Assembly (NCBI GenBank): GCA_025774805.1
Contig: JALGZR010000008.1
Coordinates: 1 to 64,000 of the forward strand
Length of the DNA stretch: 64,000 nucleotides
Reading direction: 5' to 3'
From: a bacterium
GTDB lineage: Bacteria > ARS69
Part shown: positions 1 through 8,040 of the stretch, piece by piece
Layout: every line of letters begins with the position of its first letter
Numbering within the stretch: the stretch's first letter is position 1
Position numbers and translations under genes: made by a program
Notes under the pieces: generated by a model
The model's input: only the letters and a program-made list of their open reading frames with translations
The model's database searches: none
Told to the model about the DNA's origin: nothing

Positions 1-177
1 GGGGTCCTGCTCGACCGGAGGTACGACTTCCAGCTCGGTCGATCCTACGCGATCGCCATCTTCTATCCGCTGATCTACTGGATGTTCCTCGCACTCGTGA
101 CCGTCCGGTCGACGCCGGTGGGGATCTTCCGCCGCCCCGAACGGAAGGGGACCCAATGGAAGACGCGGCGAGACTGA
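1..177 (+). CDS. Glycosyltransferase C-terminal end (PgaC/IcaA-like poly-GlcNAc synthase), partial
   Basis: Only the last 58 codons are in the window, open at the left edge and ending with TGA at 175-177. The visible part has a hydrophobic segment (IFYPLIYWMFLALVTV) followed by a basic tail containing RSTPVGIFRRPERKGTQW. This resembles the last membrane helix and cytoplasmic tail of family 2 processive glycosyltransferases that make poly-beta-1,6-N-acetylglucosamine (PgaC/IcaA). The next two genes, a TPR/beta-barrel exporter and a polysaccharide deacetylase, fit the same pathway and support the call. The stop lies 22 bases inside the next gene, so the genes are translationally coupled. The catalytic domain is not visible. 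Confidence 0.7.
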   Translation, partial: GVLLDRRYDFQLGRSYAIAIFYPLIYWMFLALVTVRSTPVGIFRRPERKGTQWKTRRD

Positions 178-1829
178 GGCGACCGGGACGGGCGCGGCTC
201 GGTCGGAGGGCGCTGTGCGCGGCGGGAGCGGGTCTCGTCCTGGCCGCCGGCTCCACGGCGCGGGCCGGCGTCGCGGACGCGCTCCTCGACGAGGCCCGCG
301 GGTACGCGGAGGTCGACCGCCACGGCCGGGCCGTGGCGTGCGCCCTGGCCGCACTGGAGGTCGACCCGACCCTCGAGTCGGAGGCGGCGCTTCTGATCGC
401 CTACCAGCTCACGTGGCAGGAGCGGGCGGACGAGGCGGTCCCCTGGTTCCGAAAGCACCTCACACACCACCCGGGCGACCCCGACGGCCACCGGGGTCTG
501 GCGCTCGCTCTCTCCTGGTCGGGGGAGCTGGAGGAGGCGCGCGAGGTGTACGCCGCGCTGGCCGAGGAGCACCCGGACGACGTCGAGGCCCGCCTGGGGC
601 TGGCGCGCATGGACGAGTGGCGGGAACGACACGGACGCGCCGCCGCCGGCTACCGGGAGGCCCTGGCCGTCGATCCGGGAAATCGCGAGGCGCGCCACGG
701 GGTGGCGCGGAGTGAGAACGCGCGAGGACGGCACCGCCGGGCGGCGACGCTTTACCGGGAGATGCTCGCCGGGGAGCCCGACGACGTGACGGCGCGCATC
801 GGACTCGCCCGGAGTCTCTCCTGGGAGGGGAGGCCCGACCCGGCCCTGAAGGCACTCTCCGGGGTCGAGGGAGCGGAGGCGGCCGATCTCCGCCGGGAGA
901 TCGAGCGGGACCGATCACTCCGGTTCGAGACCTCGTTCTCGCACTACGAGGACGTCGATGACCAGGTGGTCGAGACGTTCGGACTTCGGGCGGAGGAAGG
1001 CCGGTGGCCCCGGACGCGGGCGCTCGTCGAGTACCGGCGGGTGTGGACCGATGAGCCCGAGGTAGAGGAGATCTCCGCGGACCGACTGACGGGGGGAGCG
1101 TCCGTGCGCCTCTCGGCAAGCTTCGCGCTCAACGCGTATCTCACGATGGAGGCGGTTCGAGACCCCGAACGGGAGGTCGACGCCGGCGAGTTCCTGCTCA
1201 TTCCGGGGAGGGATGTCGCTGAGGCCCGGTTGCGCGGCGACGGCTGGCTGACCTGGTGGCCCGCGGACTGGACGCGTTTCGATCTCGGCTGGGGACGGAT
1301 TCCGATCGACACGCCCAAGTCCCTCGCGCGGGGGCTGGCCGTCGATCTTCTCTCGCTGAGCGCAAGCCGCCGCCTCTCCGATCGCTGGGAGGCTCGCGCC
1401 GAGATTTCCCGGGGCGATTACACGGACGACAACGTGCGGAAGGCGGTGAACGGGGAAGTGGAGTCGGGCCCGCATCCCGTCCGGGACGGACTCGAGGTCG
1501 GGGGCACGGCGGGGGCCTCCTGGCTCGCCTTCGACGAGTCGCCCGACCGCGGATACTACTCGCCCGAGGAGTACGATGCCCTGTTCGTGGAGGGGACCGC
1601 GCGGATCGGCCGGGGGAGCTTCACGCTGGAGGGGACGTCCCGCCTCGCTTCGGAGCGCGAGAACGAGGGAGATCGCTTCGGCGTCTGGTCGGGGGGAGTC
1701 GAGGCGCGCTGGTCGCCCGCGCTCCCGGTCGGGATCTCTCTCTTCGCCGCGCGGTCCACGTCGCGCTTCGACACCAGCGCGGGGTACGAGCGGGAGGGGC
1801 TCGGCGTCACCGTGTTCTGGCAGCCGTGA
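156..1829 (+). CDS. PgaA-like TPR and outer-membrane beta-barrel exopolysaccharide export protein
   Basis: A 557-residue secreted protein. The N-terminus has a basic stretch, a hydrophobic core and an ARA-type signal-peptidase site near residue 37. Residues about 48-245 form tandem TPR-like helical repeats (recurring P-x-x-x-x-A and L-A-x-x-x-x-W patterns). Residues about 255-557 alternate polar and hydrophobic positions with many aromatic residues, as in a transmembrane beta-barrel, and end in an aromatic-rich strand (GVTVFWQP). TPR plus barrel is the architecture of PgaA, which exports partly deacetylated poly-GlcNAc. It is shorter than E. coli PgaA (about 800 residues), so a YaiO-like or otherwise reduced exporter is an alternative. 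It overlaps the synthase upstream and the deacetylase downstream. Confidence 0.72.
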   Translation: MEDAARLRRPGRARLGRRALCAAGAGLVLAAGSTARAGVADALLDEARGYAEVDRHGRAVACALAALEVDPTLESEAALLIAYQLTWQERADEAVPWFRKHLTHHPGDPDGHRGLALALSWSGELEEAREVYAALAEEHPDDVEARLGLARMDEWRERHGRAAAGYREALAVDPGNREARHGVARSENARGRHRRAATLYREMLAGEPDDVTARIGLARSLSWEGRPDPALKALSGVEGAEAADLRREIERDRSLRFETSFSHYEDVDDQVVETFGLRAEEGRWPRTRALVEYRRVWTDEPEVEEISADRLTGGASVRLSASFALNAYLTMEAVRDPEREVDAGEFLLIPGRDVAEARLRGDGWLTWWPADWTRFDLGWGRIPIDTPKSLARGLAVDLLSLSASRRLSDRWEARAEISRGDYTDDNVRKAVNGEVESGPHPVRDGLEVGGTAGASWLAFDESPDRGYYSPEEYDALFVEGTARIGRGSFTLEGTSRLASERENEGDRFGVWSGGVEARWSPALPVGISLFAARSTSRFDTSAGYEREGLGVTVFWQP

Positions 1830-2836
1830 GCGGAAGGCGCGCGCCTCGCGGGGGAGCGATTCTCGCCGTCGGCGCCATGGCCGCCGCCGTCGCGTGGTGG
1901 TTCTTCGCCGGGTCCTCCCCGGAGTCCGGGAGAGGGATCGAGCCCCCGTTGCTGTACGACCGCAACGAGCTGCGCGTCGGGAGCGGGAGCCTCGTGGACG
2001 ACCTGCCCGGGGGCGTCGCGGTCCTCTGCTATCACTACTTCCGACCCGGTCTCGACGCGGAGCGCCTCCTGCGGGTGATCGGGGCGGTCCTGCTCAACCT
2101 TCCCACCCTGCCCGACATCGGATTCTGGACGACCACCGTTCCGGAGTTCGACCGTCAGATGCGTTGGCTGGCGGACTCGGGATACCGCAGCCTGACCCTC
2201 GACGAGCTGGACGAGTGCCTCGCCGGGAACCGTCCCCTGCCCGAGCGGAGCGTGGTCATCACGATCGACGACGGAGATCGATCGGTGCTCGAGCACGCCG
2301 TCCCGGTGCTCCGGCGACACGGGATGAAGGCGACGCTGTTTCTGCTCACCGGTCGGGTCGGCGAGCGGGACTGGAACGGTCTCGACCTCGTCGACTGGGC
2401 GTCACTCCGCCGTCTCGAGGCGGAAGGGATCCTGCGGGTGGAGAGCCACACGCACCGGATGCACACGAAGGTCCGTCGGGGAGGGAGGGCGGTTCCCCTC
2501 TTCCTGACGGTGGCGCGGGACGGCCGCGGGCGGGTCTCCGCCGACTCGCCGCTCGGACGGGATCTCCGGGAGAGCCGGGCGGCGATCCGGAGACACCTGG
2601 GCCGGGAGCCCGCCTATCTGGCGTGGCCCTTCGGATTCGGGGAGACGGAGGTCGACTCCCTGGCCCACGCGCTCGGGTTCCGGCGCATCTTCACGCTACG
2701 AGCGCACCGCAATCGTCCGGATTTCGAAGACCCGTTCCGAACGGAGTCGGACAACGGTCTCGGGCGGTATGCGGTGACGGCTCGAACCAGCCTGCGCACG
2801 TTCCGCAACATGCTCGGAGAGACGGCGACGCGTTAA
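1826..2836 (+). CDS. PgaB-like polysaccharide deacetylase (NodB/CE4), membrane-anchored
   Basis: A 336-residue protein starting at GTG 1826, which overlaps the TGA of the exporter gene by four bases. An upstream extension of the frame would lie wholly inside that gene. Residues 11-29 form an uncleaved-looking membrane anchor. The NodB motif 1 is VVITIDDGD, with metal/base Asp at 148-149. The metal His pair is H208 and H213 in SHTHRMH; the five-residue spacing is that of PgaB rather than the classic H-x3-H. An AWPFGFGE segment near residue 265 is the usual motif 3 region. Likely role: partial N-deacetylation of poly-GlcNAc in the periplasm, needed for export. The second (hydrolase) domain of E. 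coli PgaB is absent. Confidence 0.82.
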   Translation: MSGRRAPRGGAILAVGAMAAAVAWWFFAGSSPESGRGIEPPLLYDRNELRVGSGSLVDDLPGGVAVLCYHYFRPGLDAERLLRVIGAVLLNLPTLPDIGFWTTTVPEFDRQMRWLADSGYRSLTLDELDECLAGNRPLPERSVVITIDDGDRSVLEHAVPVLRRHGMKATLFLLTGRVGERDWNGLDLVDWASLRRLEAEGILRVESHTHRMHTKVRRGGRAVPLFLTVARDGRGRVSADSPLGRDLRESRAAIRRHLGREPAYLAWPFGFGETEVDSLAHALGFRRIFTLRAHRNRPDFEDPFRTESDNGLGRYAVTARTSLRTFRNMLGETATR

Positions 2837-2927
2837 GGCAAGACGGCCCTTGACGGAATCGCGTCCCGTCGTGCACCCATAGCCGGGCCCGATCCCGCCC
2901 CTTCCCCCACACTCCGAAAGGGAGTCG

Positions 2928-4688
2928 ATGCCGCGGACGCGCCGGCGACGGTTTCGCCTCGAGCGACTGCTGACCCGGGAGTACTGGCTGCACGAGGAGC
3001 GTTCGCTCGTCGGAACCGCTCTCACCATCGGGGTCCTCTCCGGCTTCGCGGCCGCCCTCCTCGTCTGGATGATCACGGGGATCGGCCACGCCCTTCCGCT
3101 CCCCGGGGAGGGGGGCCGGCCGCCCCTCTGGATTCTCTTCGTTCCGGCGCTCGGTGGTCTCCTCGTGGGTCCGATCGTGACGCGCGCCGCCCCCGAGACC
3201 CGGGGGCACGGGGTGCCCGAGGTCATGCTCGCGGTGGCGCGGAAGCGCGGCGTGATTCGGGCGCGCGTGGCCGTGCTGAAGGCGATCGCGTCGGCGATCT
3301 CGATCGGCACGGGCGGCTCCGCGGGCCGGGAGGGGCCCATCGTTCAGATCGGATCGGCCGTCGGTTCCGTCGCGGGCTCGGTCGTCCGGGTGAGCCCCGA
3401 CATTCGCCGCATGTTCGTCGCCTGCGGCGCGGCGGGCGGCATCGCCGCCTCGTTCAACACCCCCATCGCGGGGGTGATCTTCGCACTCGAGGTGATCCTG
3501 CGCGACTTCGCGGGGCGGGCTTTCGCGACGGTCGTCATCTCCTCGGTCACCGCGTCGGTGGTCTCACGGACCCTGCTCGGACAGGAGGCCTTCTTCCACG
3601 TGCCCCGGTACACGCTCCACAGCCACGGGGAGCTCGTTCTCTACGCGGCCCTGGGCGTCGTGGGGGCGCTCGTCGCCCGGGGGTTCGTCCTGGTCCTCTA
3701 CCGGACCGAAGACTTCTTCGACGATCTCCCCCTTCCCGCCACGCTGAAGCCGGCTCTCGGCGGGCTCCTCCTCGGAGCCCTGGGGTGGTTTCTTCCCGAC
3801 GTCTTCGGCACGGGTCACCACACGATCGAGCGGGCTCTCTCCGGGGAGCTCGCTCTCGGTCTTCTCGTCGTCCTGGTGGGCGGGAAGATCCTGGCGACGT
3901 CGTTCACCCTGGGATCGGGAGGGTCGGGCGGCGTGTTCGCGCCGTCGCTGTTCATCGGAGCGATGCTCGGCGGCGGCTTCGGGGAGCTGACGGCCCGTCT
4001 CTTCCCCGCGTGGGGGGTGGAGCCGGGCGCGTACGCGCTCGTCGGGATGGGGGTCGTCTTCGCGGGCGGAACCTGGGCGGCGATGAGCGCGATCCTGATC
4101 CTCTTCGAGATGACCCGAGACTACGGGCTCATCCTGCCGATGATGGCGGCCTGCGTGACGGCGCTCCTCGTGGCGAAGCGGCTCTCCCCCGACACGATCT
4201 ACACGCTCAAGCTGCGCCGGCGAGGAATCGATCTCGACGCGATCTCCGACGACCCGCTCCGGACGATCTCCGTAGAGTCGGTCATGACCACCGACGTCGA
4301 GACCATCCGGAGCGACGCGCCGCTCAAGGACCTGGTCCGGCAGGTGAAGGAAAGCGATCACTCCGGCTTCCCGGTCGTGGACGCCGCCCACCGTCTCGAG
4401 GGGATCATCACGTATGCGGAGCTCCGCGATGCGACCGCGATCATCGGAGACGACACGGAGTTCATCATCGCCTCCGACGTGATGCGCACGTTCCGCCCCG
4501 CGATCGATCCCCGGGCGAACCTGGCGGAGGCGGTCCACAAGATGAGGACGGCCGGAGTGCGACGACTCCCCGTGGTCGAGAGCGCCGGAGATCGTACGCT
4601 CCTGGGAATCCTCACGAATCACGACGTGATCTCGACGCTGGCCCGGGTGCAGGCGGACTCCCCCGAGACGGCGATCCCCGAGGTCTGA
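2928..4688 (+). CDS. ClC-family chloride channel/transporter with C-terminal CBS pair
   Basis: A 586-residue inner-membrane protein. The ClC signature GSAGREGPIVQIGS is at residues about 127-140, with the gating Glu in GREGP, and a second filter motif GSGGSGGVFAPSLF is at about 330. Many hydrophobic helices span residues 25-415. Two CBS domains follow at about 447-505 and 513-575 (SVESVMTTDVETI and IASDVMRTFRPAI), normally nucleotide-sensing regulatory modules. The protein moves chloride, probably in exchange for protons, since the gating Glu is kept. The start ATG has AAAGGGAGTCG upstream. It stands alone between the exopolysaccharide operon and a small secreted protein gene. Confidence 0.93.
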   Translation: MPRTRRRRFRLERLLTREYWLHEERSLVGTALTIGVLSGFAAALLVWMITGIGHALPLPGEGGRPPLWILFVPALGGLLVGPIVTRAAPETRGHGVPEVMLAVARKRGVIRARVAVLKAIASAISIGTGGSAGREGPIVQIGSAVGSVAGSVVRVSPDIRRMFVACGAAGGIAASFNTPIAGVIFALEVILRDFAGRAFATVVISSVTASVVSRTLLGQEAFFHVPRYTLHSHGELVLYAALGVVGALVARGFVLVLYRTEDFFDDLPLPATLKPALGGLLLGALGWFLPDVFGTGHHTIERALSGELALGLLVVLVGGKILATSFTLGSGGSGGVFAPSLFIGAMLGGGFGELTARLFPAWGVEPGAYALVGMGVVFAGGTWAAMSAILILFEMTRDYGLILPMMAACVTALLVAKRLSPDTIYTLKLRRRGIDLDAISDDPLRTISVESVMTTDVETIRSDAPLKDLVRQVKESDHSGFPVVDAAHRLEGIITYAELRDATAIIGDDTEFIIASDVMRTFRPAIDPRANLAEAVHKMRTAGVRRLPVVESAGDRTLLGILTNHDVISTLARVQADSPETAIPEV

Positions 4689-4810
4689 GCGTTGCGCTCC
4701 CCGCGATTGTTGCTCTACCCTCGGAATGTGGGACCGCCGGCCCGTGCCCGAAAACGGGTCGAGGCGGTGCGGTTCCGGTAGCTCCGTTCCCTCCTCTCGG
4801 AGAGGTCCTC

Positions 4811-5392
4811 GTGAGAAAGCTCGCCCTCGCCCTGGTCGGTCCCGCGGTCGTCGCGGTCGGCTTCGCCACCCCGGCCGGCCTCGCCGAGGAGAAGGTGGGT
4901 CCGGGCTCGCCCGCGACCTCCCGGGAGCTCCTCGACTGCACGGGAGCGCCGGACCGGACCTGCAACGAGACCGGCGGGGGCGTGGTTCCGGACAGCGGAA
5001 CCGTGGCCGTCTACGGCTGCAGCCCGCTGGAGTACGGCGGGTGTGGAGAGTCGGTCTACGAGATCTGCGTCGGAGACGAGACCGAGCTCACCGTCGAGAT
5101 GACCTACGACCACGTCACGGGAGTCAACGATCTCGATCTGTTCCTGCTCGACGGCTGCGACGAGGAGCGGTGTCTGGACCACTCCACGATGATCAGCGGC
5201 TTCGAGCGGGTGATCGCGACGGTCCCCGCGGGAAACTACTTCGCGGTCGTCGACGGCTGGACCCCCGTGGGCTCGGACGGTCGCTGCGACGGGTCGGGTC
5301 ATACGATTCTGGTCCTCTGTGACACCGCCTGCAGCACGGTCGCGGTCGATCCGGAGAGCTGGGGCGAAATCAAGGCGCGCTACCGCGAGTAG
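4811..5392 (+). CDS. Small secreted protein with pre-peptidase C-terminal (PPC)-like domain
   Basis: A 193-residue protein starting at GTG 4811, with GGAGAGG just upstream. It begins with a clear signal peptide (KLALALVGPAVVAVGFATPA, cleavage near residue 24). The mature part is rich in cysteines (about 14) and in acidic residues. It contains DLDLFLLDGCDE and VPAGNYFAVVDGW, the pattern of bacterial PPC or Ca-binding jelly-roll domains found in exported proteins. The paired Cys suggest disulfides in the periplasm or outside the cell. No catalytic motif is visible and the function is unknown. ettA begins 16 bases after its stop. Confidence 0.65.
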   Translation: MRKLALALVGPAVVAVGFATPAGLAEEKVGPGSPATSRELLDCTGAPDRTCNETGGGVVPDSGTVAVYGCSPLEYGGCGESVYEICVGDETELTVEMTYDHVTGVNDLDLFLLDGCDEERCLDHSTMISGFERVIATVPAGNYFAVVDGWTPVGSDGRCDGSGHTILVLCDTACSTVAVDPESWGEIKARYRE

Positions 5393-5408
5393 CCGGGAGG
5401 AACGAACC

Positions 5409-7085
5409 GTGCCCGCACAGTACGTCTACACGATGATTGATCTCTCGAAGGTGGTCCCGCCCCGTCGCAAGATACTCGAGGGGATCTCTCTCGCGTTTCT
5501 GCCGGGCGCCAAGATCGGCGTGATCGGTCTGAACGGTGCGGGGAAGTCCTCGCTTCTCCGCATCATGGCGGGCGAGGATCCGGATTTCGACGGAGAGGCG
5601 AGGCCCGCGGACGGGATCCGGGTCGGCTTCCTGCCGCAGGAGCCCCAGCTCGATCCCACGAAGGACGTCCAGGGGAACGTGATGGAGGCCGTGGGGGAGG
5701 TGACGGACCTGCTCCGGCGCTACGAGGAACTCAGCCAGAAGCTCGCGACCGATCTCTCCCCGGAGGAGATGGAGAAGACCCTCGAGGAGCACGGCCGGGT
5801 CCAGGACGCGATCGAGGCGGCGAACGGATGGGAGCTCGAGCGCACGCTCGAGATCGCGATGGACGCCCTGCGTCTTCCTCCCGGCGACACGGACGTGTCG
5901 GTGCTCTCGGGAGGTGAGAGGCGGCGGGTCGCGCTCTGTCGTCTCCTCCTCGCGAAGCCGGACCTCCTTCTCCTCGACGAGCCGACGAATCATCTCGACG
6001 CCGAGTCGGTGGGCTGGCTGGAACGCCACCTCCAGGAGTTCCCGGGGACGGTCGTGGTCGTGACCCACGACCGGTACTTCCTCGACAACGTGACCGGGTG
6101 GATCCTCGAGCTGGACCGGGGGAGGGGTATCCCCTGGAAGGGGAACTACACGGGCTGGCTCGTGCAGAAGGACACCCGGCTCGCCCACGAGGAGAAGGGG
6201 GAGTCGGCCCGGCAGCGGGCGCTCCAGCGGGAGCTGGAGTGGGTGCGCATGAGCCCGAAGGCCCGGCAGGCCAAGGGGAAGGCTCGGCTCCGGGAGTACG
6301 AGAAGCTCCTCGCCCAGGAGCGGGAGATGCGCGCCGAGCCGATCGAGATCACCATCCCGGTGGCGGATCGGCTCGGGAGCGACGTGCTCTCCGCGCAGGG
6401 GCTCGCGAAAGCGTACGGGGATCGTCTGCTCTTCGAAAACATGAACTGGAAGATCCCACCGGGGGCCATCGTGGGGATCATCGGTGCGAACGGAACGGGC
6501 AAGACCACGCTCTTCCGGATTCTCGTCGGACAGGAGACGCCGGACGACGGCACGCTCACGATCGGAGAGAAGGTGCGCATGGCGTACGTCGACCAGTCGC
6601 GGGACTCGCTGGACGGGGATCGCCTGCTCTGGCAGGAGATCGGGGACGGGGCGGAGTTCATCGATCTGGGAGGGCGCGAGGTGAACGTCCGGGCGTACGC
6701 CGCGACCTTCAACTTCAAGGGATCCGACCAACAGAAGCGCGTCAAGGATCTCTCCGGCGGCGAGCGCAACCGCCTCCACCTCGCGAAGGTGCTCCGCTCG
6801 GGAGGCAACGTGCTCCTCCTCGATGAGCCGACGAACGATCTGGACGTGGAGACCCTGCGCGCCCTGGAAGCCGCCCTCGAGTCCTTCGCGGGCTGCGCCC
6901 TGATCATCAGCCACGACCGGTGGTTTCTCGACCGCGTCGCGACCCACATCCTGGCATTCGAGGGAGACAGCCGGACCGTGTTCTTCGAGGGGAACTACCA
7001 GGGCTACGAGCGCGAGCGGCGGCGCCGTCTCGGAGACGACGCCGACCGCCCGCACCGTGTCCGCTACCGGCGCCTCGTGCGGTAA
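5409..7085 (+). CDS. ettA: Energy-dependent translational throttle protein EttA (ABC-F ATPase)
   Basis: A 558-residue soluble ABC-F protein with two nucleotide-binding domains and no membrane segments. Start GTG 5409 has GGGAGGA upstream and gives the family N-terminus PAQYVYTMIDLSKVVPP. Walker A motifs are GLNGAGKSS (about residue 40) and GANGTGKTT (about 360). Signature motifs are LSGGERRR and LSGGERNR, and Walker B motifs are LLLLDEPTNHLD and VLLLDEPTNDLD. The arm/linker region lies near residues 90-145 and 240-300. Length and the terminal RYRRLVR match EttA rather than Uup or ABCF3. It binds the ribosomal E site and gates entry into elongation according to the ATP/ADP ratio. Its stop is followed by hairpin-rich sequence facing the convergent YceI gene. 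Confidence 0.95.
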   Translation: MPAQYVYTMIDLSKVVPPRRKILEGISLAFLPGAKIGVIGLNGAGKSSLLRIMAGEDPDFDGEARPADGIRVGFLPQEPQLDPTKDVQGNVMEAVGEVTDLLRRYEELSQKLATDLSPEEMEKTLEEHGRVQDAIEAANGWELERTLEIAMDALRLPPGDTDVSVLSGGERRRVALCRLLLAKPDLLLLDEPTNHLDAESVGWLERHLQEFPGTVVVVTHDRYFLDNVTGWILELDRGRGIPWKGNYTGWLVQKDTRLAHEEKGESARQRALQRELEWVRMSPKARQAKGKARLREYEKLLAQEREMRAEPIEITIPVADRLGSDVLSAQGLAKAYGDRLLFENMNWKIPPGAIVGIIGANGTGKTTLFRILVGQETPDDGTLTIGEKVRMAYVDQSRDSLDGDRLLWQEIGDGAEFIDLGGREVNVRAYAATFNFKGSDQQKRVKDLSGGERNRLHLAKVLRSGGNVLLLDEPTNDLDVETLRALEAALESFAGCALIISHDRWFLDRVATHILAFEGDSRTVFFEGNYQGYERERRRRLGDDADRPHRVRYRRLVR

Positions 7086-7150
7086 CGGAGGCCGCGACGT
7101 CGGAAGGCCTCGCCCCGGACGGGGCCGGGACGCGGCCACGACTGGCCCGT

Positions 7151-7198
7151 CGCGACGAGCCGCGGCCTCGCGACGAGCCTGGTGAGAAATGCGGGCTA
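7151..7198 (-). repeat. Stop-codon-linked dispersed repeat, copy A
   Basis: Read on the minus strand, a 30-base unit (7198 down to 7169) starts with TAGCCCGCATTTCTCACC and continues with AGGCTCGTCGCG. Its first three bases are the TAG stop of the YceI gene. The unit is identical over 30 bases to copy B at 13602-13631. Just beyond it the end motif (TCGCGACGAGCC on the plus strand) occurs a second time, at about 7150-7161. The copy lies between convergent ettA and yceI, so a terminator role is possible; AGCC/GGCT ends can pair. Confidence 0.8.
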
Positions 7199-7810
7199 GG
7201 ATGTCGGAACGACACCCTCGATGTGCACCGAGACGGCGACGTCCTCCCCGAGGAGCAGGCCTCCGGCGTCGAGCTTCTGGTTCCAGACCATTCCGAAATC
7301 CTTGCGATTGACGGTCCCGTTCAGCTCGAGTCCCAGGGTCGGCGTCCCCGTCATCGGATGGATGGCGAAGCCCAGCATCTCCACGTCGAAGGGAATCTCG
7401 CGGGTGACTCCCAGCAGGGTGAAGTCGGCGGTCACGACGTAGTGATCCCCCTTCTTCCGATCGACGGACTTCGTGACGAAGGTGATCTCCGGATGGTTCT
7501 CCGCGTCGAAGAAGTCCGGGCTCCGGAGGTGGTCGTCGCGCTTCCCGTTATTCGTGTTCACCGAGGCGGTCTTCACGGTTCCCTCGATCCGGAGGGTACT
7601 CTCGATCTTCTCGGGATCGACGGAGACGTGGCCGGTGAACTCGTCGAACCGGCCGGGCACCTTCGCGACGATGTGACGTACGCGGAATCCCACCTCGGAG
7701 TGGACCGGATCCACCGGGTACTCGATGGTGCCGGCCAGAAGCGTCGTGGGGACGAGGGCGAGAGCGAGGATCCCCGCCGTGGCGGCGGGTGAGAGCATCT
7801 TCCGGGTCAT
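7196..7810 (-). CDS. YceI-family periplasmic lipid-binding protein
   Basis: A 204-residue exported protein with a signal peptide (hydrophobic run TAGILALALVPTTLLAG). The mature start TIEYPVDPVHSEVGFRVRHI is the family hallmark, followed by GRFDEFTGHV and DDHLRSPDFFDAENHP. YceI proteins are lipocalin-like beta-barrels that hold polyisoprenoid or amphiphilic ligands in the periplasm. GGAGTGAAGC precedes the ATG. The gene is divergent from pgi. Its TAG stop is the first codon of repeat copy A. An inverted repeat (7851-7858 with 7877-7884, GGTCCGGA/TCCGGACC) lies in the upstream region. Confidence 0.93.
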   Translation of the reverse strand: MTRKMLSPAATAGILALALVPTTLLAGTIEYPVDPVHSEVGFRVRHIVAKVPGRFDEFTGHVSVDPEKIESTLRIEGTVKTASVNTNNGKRDDHLRSPDFFDAENHPEITFVTKSVDRKKGDHYVVTADFTLLGVTREIPFDVEMLGFAIHPMTGTPTLGLELNGTVNRKDFGMVWNQKLDAGGLLLGEDVAVSVHIEGVVPTS

Positions 7811-7850
7811 GCTTCACTCCTTCGGTCCAGAGATCTTCTTCAGGTTGACC

Positions 7851-7884
7851 GGTCCGGAGCGTCTCGGAGAACGGTTTCCGGACC
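7851..7884. promoter_or_regulatory. Inverted repeat in the divergent yceI/pgi promoter region
   Basis: Two perfect 8-base arms, GGTCCGGA and TCCGGACC, are separated by 18 bases in the 230-bp space between yceI and pgi. This could be an operator or an RNA hairpin in the yceI leader. No convincing -35/-10 pair was found nearby. Confidence 0.25.
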
Positions 7885-8040
7885 ACTGGATTTCCAACGA
7901 ACCCCGGGACCGGGCGCCGGTTCCGCCCCGCCGCGGGCGGGACGGCTGTCCGCATCGATTGGCCGGTCGGGGAGTGTTGCGGGGCACGAGTGAAGGTGAG
8001 AGGATCGCCGCGCCTCGAGGAAGGAAGACACAAGGAAGAC

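Noticed and set aside
1256..1825. Long upstream extension of the deacetylase reading frame
   Set aside because: It lies completely inside the exporter gene in another frame; it is open only because of high GC.
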